In this document: in pieces, positions 8,041 through 15,074 of the stretch
Layout: each line of letters opens with the position of its first letter
Numbering within the stretch: the stretch's first letter is position 1
From: CAZYME01 sp964648115
Lineage (GTDB): Bacteria; Pseudomonadota; Gammaproteobacteria; Legionellales; Legionellaceae
Assembly (NCBI GenBank): GCA_964648115.1
Contig: CAZYME010000005.1
Span: 37,861 to 101,860 of the forward strand
DNA length: 64,000 bases
Reading direction: 5' to 3'
The notes under the pieces: model-generated
Told to the model about the DNA's origin: nothing
Database searches by the model: none
What the model saw: only the letters and a program-made list of their open reading frames with translations
Program-made: the position numbers and the translations under genes

Positions 8041-8253
8041 ATAATCGTAGGACGGGGTGTCACGAGATTATTTTGTCAAGCTGTCTTGCATATGAACATA
8101 TGGGCTGCTAGATTTAATCTATGACTTCGTAAGGATATGAAGTCTGCTAAACGGATTTTAATCAGATGGATCTGATATTCAAGGAAGAATAAATTCAGGG
8201 CTTGCTCCTGAATGGAAGACTGTGAAAAGCCAGGGCCATGCCCTGGCTTTTTT
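8041..8253 (+). ncRNA. RsmY/RsmZ-type CsrA-sequestering small RNA
   Basis: About 200 nt with no ORF, six GGA motifs, several displayed in hairpin loops, and a strong terminator. Loops seen: GGA 8133-8135 in a hairpin closed by GACTTC 8123-8128 and GAAGTC 8139-8144; CGGA at 8152-8155 between TAAA and TTTA; TGGA 8167-8170 closed by ATCAGA/TCTGAT 8161-8176; AAGGAA 8181-8186 closed by ATTC/GAAT. Further GGA copies lie at 8050-8052 and 8214-8216. Two overlapping TATAAT boxes (8029, 8040) make the start uncertain, 8041 or about 8052. The LetA-type box lies about 80 bases upstream. In Legionella such RNAs titrate CsrA and trigger the transmissive phase. At roughly 200 nt it is longer than the usual 110-130 nt, so it may be a distinct family member. 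Confidence 0.75.
8229..8253 (+). terminator. Rho-independent terminator of the Rsm-like RNA
   Basis: Stem GCCAGGGC / GCCCTGGC with a three-base loop (8229-8247) followed by six T residues. It is preceded by four A residues, so it may also serve the convergent L,D-transpeptidase gene that ends at 8259. Confidence 0.9.
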
Positions 8254-8258
8254 ACAGC

Positions 8259-8936
8259 TTATGCTACAGCGTAGCCTGTGTGAGATAAATAGTTGCGATC
8301 GGGGTAGTAAGCAAATACAACCGAACCACCTTTAATAGTGTTAATAACTGGCTTAGCCATTGTTTGAGCGATTGAAGGGCAGCCCCAACTACGACCAGCA
8401 CGCCCTGATTTTTTAATGAAATCAGGCTCAACATACCAAGCACCATGAATAACAACACGGCGGTTGTATGCATTGTCGTTAAAACCTTTTTCTAACCCCT
8501 GTAAATTCAATGAATAACCTTTTGAACCAATATACGTGTCACGTGTTACATAGGTACCTAAGCTAGTTTCTTTGCTTGAGGTTCTATTTGAAAAGTGATG
8601 TGGAGTGGTCATGCCTGAATTTTGGCCATGAGCAACATAAGTGTTATATAATAATTTTTCTTTACGAACATCAAAGATCCACATACGTTGCTTTGATGAT
8701 GGGAGTGAGTAATCAATAACAGTCAGAACTGGTTTCTTAACAGCGCCCTTAGAGGAAGCCTTCTGATAAGCAACCAGGGCTAGCTTCAGAACTTTTTTAT
8801 TAAGTTGAGGTGCCTTTTGAGCTAAATGCTGGACTTCTGTATTGATATTAAAAGCTGATCTTTTGAATATCGCTGCGCTAGATGTCATGTTACTGCTAAG
8901 CATGGCTATTGATATGAGGGCTAATATTGTATTCAT
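8259..8936 (-). CDS. Secreted L,D-transpeptidase-like protein (YkuD-related)
   Basis: 225 residues with an N-terminal signal sequence (MNTILALISIAMLSSNMTSSAA). The catalytic region has VVIHGAWYV followed by GRSWGCPSI, the HxnS/HGC signature of murein L,D-transpeptidases, in the arrangement of the shorter catalytic-domain family that lacks a peptidoglycan-binding domain. It probably acts on periplasmic peptidoglycan cross-links or lipoprotein anchoring. A good promoter lies 57 bases upstream. A second, unrelated YkuD-type gene occurs at 56361-57080. Confidence 0.88.
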   Translation of the reverse strand: MNTILALISIAMLSSNMTSSAAIFKRSAFNINTEVQHLAQKAPQLNKKVLKLALVAYQKASSKGAVKKPVLTVIDYSLPSSKQRMWIFDVRKEKLLYNTYVAHGQNSGMTTPHHFSNRTSSKETSLGTYVTRDTYIGSKGYSLNLQGLEKGFNDNAYNRRVVIHGAWYVEPDFIKKSGRAGRSWGCPSIAQTMAKPVINTIKGGSVVFAYYPDRNYLSHTGYAVA

Positions 8937-8992
8937 AATGCTCCATTCTTTAGTAACGTCGCCTTCATAACTGAGGCGTGCAAAAAGTGTGT

Positions 8993-9021
8993 ATTATATA
9001 GACAATTGGCAAAAATGTAAA
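8993..9021 (-). promoter_or_regulatory. Sigma-70 promoter of the L,D-transpeptidase gene
   Basis: On the minus strand TTTACA (9021-9016) is followed after exactly 17 bases by TATAAT (8998-8993). Five of six -35 positions and all -10 positions fit the consensus, giving a leader of about 50 bases. Confidence 0.7.
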
Positions 9022-9106
9022 GTCGCAAGCTAAGTAGGTGTTTTTTTTAATAAAATTCAATAAATACAATGGGTTGGATCACGGTGGTGGTCATTGTATG
9101 GCGTAA

Positions 9107-9136
9107 TTGACAAACAATTTGCGCTAAATTTACACT
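9107..9136 (+). promoter_or_regulatory. Possible putA promoter
   Basis: TTGACA at 9107-9112 and TACACT at 9131-9136 with 18-base spacing, in the 389-base divergent region between the L,D-transpeptidase gene and putA. The leader to putA would be about 185 bases. The -10 is only 4/6, so this is tentative. The rest of the region is AT-rich without other recognisable sites. Confidence 0.35.
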
Positions 9137-9325
9137 AATAGACCATATATTTAATATACAAATAGGTTAATTTGTACACTGTTTTTGTAGATTTAATTCT
9201 ATTTATCACCCAATTCAACGTTGATAAAGGGCCTGATTTTCACCTGAAATTTTATTTATTATCAAATTTGGATTATCCTTCAACATTTTTAACAGAAGTA
9301 ATGTCATTTTTCAATTGGAGGCAAT

Positions 9326-12300
9326 ATGCTTGATAGGCTACCTTTACAATCTCCACAAAGATTACGTGCAGCGATCAATGATCTATATCGCATGAAGGAA
9401 GAACATATTGTTACCAGGCTTATTGAAGAAGCTCGGCTCGATGATAATCTGACTGTAGCAGTCCATAATGTGGCGATGCGCTTGGTAGAAAAAGTGCGTT
9501 CTGAGCGTAAAAAAACCACGGGGATTGACTCTTTTTTGACACAATATGCTTTGTCTAGCGACGAGGGAATTGCATTGATGTGCTTAGCCGAAGCACTTTT
9601 GCGGGTGCCAGATAATGCAACCATTGATAATCTAATTAAAGATAAACTAGCGACTGCTGATTGGGGTTCTCATCGTGGACAGAGCAATTCTTTCTTTGTA
9701 AATGCTACAACCTGGGCATTAATGTTAACCGGAAAAGTGCTAACACCAGGGAAAGCCGAATCAGTTCTCAGTAAAGCCTTAATGAAGGTCGTCAATCGCA
9801 GTAGCGAAGGTGTCGTCCGGACAGCTGTTGATAAAGCTATGCGTATTATGAGTAAGCAATTTGTTATGGGGCGTACGATTAGCGAGGCAATAACCCGCGC
9901 CAAGAAAAAAGAAGCTATTGGCTATCGATACTCTTATGACATGTTAGGCGAGGCGGCGTTAACCGCATTTGACGCGGAGCGTTATTTTAAAGCCTACACT
10001 CAAGCTATTGAAACAATTGGTAAGTCAGTTAACTCGGAAATTGATATTTATCGTAAACCCGGTATTTCTATTAAACTTTCCGCATTGCATCCCCGCTATC
10101 AAGAGGCACAACTTGATCGCGTTTTACCCGAATTAGCTCCAAAATTATTAGCGTTAGCACAATTAGCCAAAAAATATGATATTGCTCTTACCATTGATGC
10201 CGAAGAATCCGAGCGTTTGGATTTATCACTAGATGTCATTGAACGTGTGTTTAATGACGATAGTCTAGATGGCTGGAATGGGTTTGGTATGGCTGTGCAA
10301 TCCTACCAAAAACGCGCTTTTTACGTACTTGATTGGATAGCGACACTGGCCCGGAGTAAGAAACGACGCATGATGGTACGTTTAATTAAGGGTGCTTATT
10401 GGGATAGTGAAATTAAAAAAACACAGATGCAAGGGCTAGCTGAATACCCGGTTTTTACACGGAAAGTATTTACTGATGTCTCGTTTCAGGCCTGCGCGAA
10501 GAAACTATTGACGATGACTGACGCTATTTATCCTCAATTTGCCACACATAATGCATACTCTGTTGCTCTTATTTTAAATTTAGTCGGTTCTTACAGAGAT
10601 TTTGAATTTCAATGTTTGCATGGTATGGGTAATGAATTGTATGAGCAAATTGTTCCGGCGAATCAATATAACATCCCTTGCCGAATCTACGCACCAGTTG
10701 GTAGCCATGAAGATTTACTGCCTTACTTAGTGAGGCGCTTGCTGGAAAACGGTGCGAACTCCTCTTTTGTAAACCGCATTGTCGATGACAAAGCACCTAT
10801 CGCTGAGTTGGTTGAGGATCCCTTGAGTAAAGCGCGGTATTTACTTAGCAAAATTAACCAAAACATCCCTTTACCCCATGATATTTTTTTGCCGGAGCGT
10901 AAAAACTCACCAGGGATAGATTTTAGTGATAGAAGGTGTGTTGCAGAGCTGCAACAACATTTTAAGAATATTGAGTTAGGGAAATGGCAGGCGGCTCCAA
11001 TTTTGGCTAAAAAACAAATTTCTCAACATAACAAGCAAGATGTTGTATCTCCACAACAAGCTGATCGCGTGATAGGGCAGGTAGTTAATGCTGCTACAAA
11101 AGATATCGATACTGCGCTATCTAATGCAGGGGGAATTTTTCCAGAATGGAGCCAAACCCCTGTTATTGAACGTGCAGCTTGTCTAGAACGGTTTGCCTGT
11201 CTTATGGAAGATAATATGCCACGCTTACTCGGTATGCTATGCCTTGAGGCGGGTAAAACATGGAATGATGGTGTAGCTGAGGTAAGGGAGGCAATTGATT
11301 TTTGCCGGTACTACGCGACCATGGCTGAAAAAATGATGACTAATCCGGTACGCCTACAAGGCTATACGGGTGAAGTAAATGAATTAAGTTTGCATGCACG
11401 CGGTATTGTACTTTGCATTAGCCCTTGGAACTTTCCATTAGCTATTTTTACAGGGCAGGTAGTCGCAGCGTTGGTTACAGGTAATTGTGTGATTGCCAAA
11501 CCTGCCGAGCAAACCCCCTTAATCGCTCATTATGCTGTTGAATTAATGCTTAAAGCCGGTATTCCAGCTGGTGTAGTGCAACTATTACCTGGAGCTGGTG
11601 AAACGATTGGAGCAGCTTTAGTTGCTGATAAACGGATTAAAGCAGTTATCTTTACCGGTTCAACGCAAACGGCTTCGGCTATTAATAAGACATTGGCCAC
11701 TCGAGGTGGTGAAATTATTCCATTGATAGCAGAAACTGGTGGTCAAAACACGATGATTGTTGACTCCTCAGCTCTGCTTGAGCAAGTTGTGGTGGACGTT
11801 GTTACTTCAGCATTTGGCAGTGCGGGCCAACGCTGCTCTGCTTTAAGAGTGCTGTATGTACAAGAGGAAGTATATCCACGCCTTATCGAATTACTAAAGG
11901 GGGCCATGGCTGAGTTGAGAGTAGGCGACCCTTGTTGGCTAACCACAGATGTTGGACCAGTTATCGATAAAGATGCTTTAACGGTACTAAAAAACCATGT
12001 GGCTGCTTGTAAAAAGAAATACGAGCTGATTTATCAAAGCCAATTAAATTACACATGTGACGCAGGGTTCTTTATGCCACCCACGGCCATTGCTATTGAT
12101 AGTATAAAAGCCTTAGATAAAGAAGTTTTTGGCCCAGTGCTGCATGTTATTCAATACAAACGTAAAGCCTTAGATACAGTTATAGAGCAAATCAACAATA
12201 CAGGCTTTGGGCTCACTTTAGGTATTCATAGTCGTATTAATGAAACGGTTGAATATATACGTCAACGCATCCACGTTGGAAATTGTTACGTAAACCGCAA

Positions 12301-12475
12301 TATGATTGGCGCGGTAGTCGGTTTGCAGCCATTTGGCGGCGAGGGCTTATCGGGAACAGGGCCAAAAGCCGGAGGCCCTCATTATTTGCAACGCTTGTGT
12401 CATGAGCGAACGTATACAGTCGATACGACTGCGGCTGGCGGTAATGCAAGTTTAATGTCGTTGTCTGAAGAGTAA
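9326..12475 (+). CDS. putA: Bifunctional proline dehydrogenase / P5C dehydrogenase PutA
   Basis: Converts proline to glutamate in two steps: FAD-dependent proline dehydrogenase then NAD-dependent glutamate-semialdehyde dehydrogenase. The PRODH barrel occupies roughly residues 180-480 (KPGISIKLSALHPRY, TIDAEESERLDL, VRLIKGAYWDSEIK). The aldehyde dehydrogenase half covers about 570-1030 with PWNFPLAIFTGQ, Glu803 in AETGGQN and Cys837 in SAGQRCSALR. At 1049 residues it lacks the N-terminal ribbon-helix-helix and the C-terminal extra domain of enteric PutA, so it should not repress its own gene. ATG at 9326 behind TTGGAGG. Confidence 0.96.
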   Translation: MLDRLPLQSPQRLRAAINDLYRMKEEHIVTRLIEEARLDDNLTVAVHNVAMRLVEKVRSERKKTTGIDSFLTQYALSSDEGIALMCLAEALLRVPDNATIDNLIKDKLATADWGSHRGQSNSFFVNATTWALMLTGKVLTPGKAESVLSKALMKVVNRSSEGVVRTAVDKAMRIMSKQFVMGRTISEAITRAKKKEAIGYRYSYDMLGEAALTAFDAERYFKAYTQAIETIGKSVNSEIDIYRKPGISIKLSALHPRYQEAQLDRVLPELAPKLLALAQLAKKYDIALTIDAEESERLDLSLDVIERVFNDDSLDGWNGFGMAVQSYQKRAFYVLDWIATLARSKKRRMMVRLIKGAYWDSEIKKTQMQGLAEYPVFTRKVFTDVSFQACAKKLLTMTDAIYPQFATHNAYSVALILNLVGSYRDFEFQCLHGMGNELYEQIVPANQYNIPCRIYAPVGSHEDLLPYLVRRLLENGANSSFVNRIVDDKAPIAELVEDPLSKARYLLSKINQNIPLPHDIFLPERKNSPGIDFSDRRCVAELQQHFKNIELGKWQAAPILAKKQISQHNKQDVVSPQQADRVIGQVVNAATKDIDTALSNAGGIFPEWSQTPVIERAACLERFACLMEDNMPRLLGMLCLEAGKTWNDGVAEVREAIDFCRYYATMAEKMMTNPVRLQGYTGEVNELSLHARGIVLCISPWNFPLAIFTGQVVAALVTGNCVIAKPAEQTPLIAHYAVELMLKAGIPAGVVQLLPGAGETIGAALVADKRIKAVIFTGSTQTASAINKTLATRGGEIIPLIAETGGQNTMIVDSSALLEQVVVDVVTSAFGSAGQRCSALRVLYVQEEVYPRLIELLKGAMAELRVGDPCWLTTDVGPVIDKDALTVLKNHVAACKKKYELIYQSQLNYTCDAGFFMPPTAIAIDSIKALDKEVFGPVLHVIQYKRKALDTVIEQINNTGFGLTLGIHSRINETVEYIRQRIHVGNCYVNRNMIGAVVGLQPFGGEGLSGTGPKAGGPHYLQRLCHERTYTVDTTAAGGNASLMSLSEE

Positions 12476-12504
12476 ATTCAAACAAATTTCACCAGGAGTT
12501 TAAT

Positions 12505-13290
12505 ATGCCGCGTATTAGAATAGTAAGTTTAGGTGAGGTTGTTCCTCAACTCCAAAATAGGGCCTTGGATGATTTTGCCAAGCTCATCAATCCTGAAAAT
12601 CCAAAAGATGCGCTAGGTGTTTTAAAGGACATCCTTGGCCGTATGAAAACATTTGAAGACTTATCCAGTTTCAAAACGGGGAGTATGAGCGAAGAAGAAT
12701 TTACAAATATCATGATTAAAAGGATCAATGAGTCTACCAATGTAAAATTAACTACCGAGCAATTCGACACAGCGTGGAATGCAATGAACCCAACTGTTGC
12801 CGAATTTTCTCCGCTTTTAGGAGAGGTTATTCGTGAGAACACTGGAGAACAACAAATCGTTTTCGTGAGCTATACCAATCCTAAAGATATGAGACATTTA
12901 AGGCAGATGCTGGATTCTGCAGGTATAAAATATACCCTAGATGAAAATAATGAGCTCAATAGCATAGATGGGGTACCCTTACATTTATCCTATGCTACAA
13001 AGCGCCCCAAAGGTGACCTTATTTTGCATGTCATTCAAAAAATGACCCCCGCGCCGAGTTCTGCTATGTTTACTAGTGCGCCTCTAGATATTAAATATGT
13101 TCGTAGTATTAACGGAGATAAAGATCCAATAATGGCTTTTTTGCATGATCAAAGTGATCAAGCAGCCGTAGATGCAGCTGAGAAAAAGGGCGTGGATGTT
13201 CTAATATGGAATAAGCAAGCAGGGCAATCTTTTAGAGATACTATTCAAGCGGGACAAAGTTATAGCATAGATCCTGCAAAATTATCTTAA
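12505..13290 (+). CDS. HAD-superfamily-like protein lacking the catalytic aspartate
   Basis: 261 residues, 29 nt after putA behind CAGGAG, so probably co-transcribed. The layout resembles HAD phosphatases of the FIG/epoxide-hydrolase type: an N-terminal strand IRIVSLGEVV where the family has DLGGV, a helical cap with MSEEEFTNIM and QFDTAWNAMNP (residues 61-96), then FVSYTNPKDMRHL (120-132) in the place of motif II. The nucleophilic aspartate position is Ser8, so phosphatase activity is unlikely. The C-terminal 120 residues are not recognised. The fold assignment is my pattern reading and is tentative. Confidence 0.5.
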   Translation: MPRIRIVSLGEVVPQLQNRALDDFAKLINPENPKDALGVLKDILGRMKTFEDLSSFKTGSMSEEEFTNIMIKRINESTNVKLTTEQFDTAWNAMNPTVAEFSPLLGEVIRENTGEQQIVFVSYTNPKDMRHLRQMLDSAGIKYTLDENNELNSIDGVPLHLSYATKRPKGDLILHVIQKMTPAPSSAMFTSAPLDIKYVRSINGDKDPIMAFLHDQSDQAAVDAAEKKGVDVLIWNKQAGQSFRDTIQAGQSYSIDPAKLS

Positions 13291-13302
13291 ATGTAGACGT
13301 AG

Positions 13303-13525
13303 GTTGGGTCATGACCCAACAACTGCGCAAAGCGCCACCAAACATGATCTTTCGTCATATATAAGGAAAATAATCGTCTTTGCGAGCGTAGCGAAGCAAT
13401 CCAGTGTCTTTATCTAAGCGACATTAGGGCCGCTGGATTGCTTCGCTGCGCTCGCAAAGACGGGCTATTTTTGGCCGGGATTTTCTTAAGTAAGTGCCAT
13501 TAGGTCAATGACCCAACCTACTTTT
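13303..13525. repeat. Long palindromic repeat, family A copy 2, bordered by family B dyads
   Basis: Arms 13375-13404 and 13433-13462 are inverted copies with one mismatch. Read on the minus strand, about 120 bases match copy 1 at 3416-3590, including the flank that reads GGCACTTACTTAAG. The dyad GTTGGGTCATGACCCAAC lies at 13303-13320 and a related one at 13502-13518. The unit lies between the HAD-like gene and the convergent permease gene and leaves no coding space. Confidence 0.9.
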
Positions 13526-13534
13526 AATAAGCTA

Positions 13535-14911
13535 CTACTCCTCATTTTTCTTTGCCAATAACCAAGGCAGGGCCACAAACAAAGTCAACCCGCCAATTAA
13601 AAAGGCTTGGAAAAGGAAGGTGTTTTCTATAGGAATTTGTGTGGGTGGGACAAAGCCGATGAGGATTGTTGCTGTACAGCAAATTATTCCTAGACCAGCA
13701 ACAAGCCACATTCCACATTTCCCTCCCGGAATTTTATAAGCCCGTGGCTTATCCGGCTGGCTGTAGCGGAGTTTAATTGCTGCGGCAAACATAAATATAT
13801 ACACCATCAATGCCATTTGTGCACATAAATCGCTTAATATCCAATACGCAGCATTGATAGAATCTTGCATGATGTAAACGCTGCTTAACAAGGTAAAAAT
13901 TAAGCCCTGCGCTATAAGAATTTTGACCGGTGCGCCGTGTCGATTCACCTCTGCAAATGCTGGTGGTATACAACCATCTTGCGCAGACACCAGTAAACCC
14001 TTTGTTGGGCCTATAATCCACGCTGAAACACCACAAATTCCACCGATAATAATGAATATGGCTGTCAATTGCGTCATCCATGGCATATTGAAGGCATCAA
14101 AATAAACAGCGCAGGCATCAATCAATCCGGAAACCACACTCAATTTTGTATCCGGAACTACAATGATGATAGCCAATGAACCTAATACCAGAGTGGAAAA
14201 GATAATAATGGTAGAAAAAAGAAGGGCTCGGGGATAGTCTCGCTGAGGGTTTTTTACTTCCTCAGCATGGACAGCAGACATTTCCATCCCTAATAATCCA
14301 AACAGTACAGCAGAAAATAAAGATAAATTACCTAATAGGTTAAAATCAGGTAACCACGAAGCAGTATGACTTATCTCAATAGGATGGCCTTGAAATATCC
14401 ATAAAAAACCTAGACAACTAATACCAATCATGGGTAAAAGGGTGCCAACAGAAGCCCCGATGATACTCACTATGCTAGAAACTTTCATACCAAAGCAATT
14501 GAGTAATGTGAATAACCAAAATAGAGTAACGATGGTTATTAATATAAAGAATTTATCGTTAGCTAGTTGTGGAGCAAAGAGATATGCAATGGTCGCGGCA
14601 ATAAAGGCCATAATGGTTGGATACCATACAACATTATATATCCATTGTAACCAAATCGTAATAAATGCAGCTCGTCGACCAAATGCTTCACGTACCCATA
14701 CATAAATTCCCCCCGTCTTTGGGTATGCTGTTGCCAACTCTGCAGCAACTAAAGCCACAGGGATAAAAAATACAAATGCGGCAACCAGGTAATATGAGAC
14801 TAATGATAAACCTAGTTTTGCTGTAATAGGTAATGTGCGTAGGCTATCAACAGCGATAACGTTTATCATGACCAATGAAAAAACACTTAAAACACGTTTA
14901 GACTGAGACAC
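13535..14911 (-). CDS. APC-superfamily amino-acid permease
   Basis: 458 residues with about 12 hydrophobic helices and the APC N-terminal signature (MINVIAVDSLRTLP, then AELATAYPKTGGIYVW). The segment TGGIYVWVREAFG and the overall layout are closest to the glutamate/GABA-antiporter and YcaM/YjeM group. Substrate is probably an amino acid; it cannot be fixed from sequence. It lies next to putA and acnA but is transcribed separately, with a palindromic repeat between its start and the acnA end. Confidence 0.88.
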   Translation of the reverse strand: MSQSKRVLSVFSLVMINVIAVDSLRTLPITAKLGLSLVSYYLVAAFVFFIPVALVAAELATAYPKTGGIYVWVREAFGRRAAFITIWLQWIYNVVWYPTIMAFIAATIAYLFAPQLANDKFFILITIVTLFWLFTLLNCFGMKVSSIVSIIGASVGTLLPMIGISCLGFLWIFQGHPIEISHTASWLPDFNLLGNLSLFSAVLFGLLGMEMSAVHAEEVKNPQRDYPRALLFSTIIIFSTLVLGSLAIIIVVPDTKLSVVSGLIDACAVYFDAFNMPWMTQLTAIFIIIGGICGVSAWIIGPTKGLLVSAQDGCIPPAFAEVNRHGAPVKILIAQGLIFTLLSSVYIMQDSINAAYWILSDLCAQMALMVYIFMFAAAIKLRYSQPDKPRAYKIPGGKCGMWLVAGLGIICCTATILIGFVPPTQIPIENTFLFQAFLIGGLTLFVALPWLLAKKNEE

Positions 14912-15007
14912 CTGTAATCCTTAAAACAAGGGGCCGCTGACCTCGCCAATCCGTTCGTGCCAACACCCCAAAATATAGTGAACCAAATAAAACATCATTT
15001 AGCCCGT

Positions 15008-15070
15008 ATGGAGCGCAGCGGAATGCGGGGATCATTCTTGCGCCGATTCCCGCATTCCGCTGCGCTCCAT
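15008..15070. repeat. Palindromic repeat with 22-base perfect arms
   Basis: Arms 15008-15029 and 15049-15070 are exact inverted copies with a 19-base loop, ending five bases before the acnA stop codon. The arms contain the word GAGCGCAGCGGAATGCGGG. Degenerate relatives of this word occur at 17834-17850 and 49490-49511. Confidence 0.85.
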
Positions 15071-15074
15071 TGAT

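Noticed and set aside
9326..12475. Self-repressing trifunctional PutA
   Set aside because: The protein begins directly with the PRODH-associated helices; there is no ribbon-helix-helix domain.
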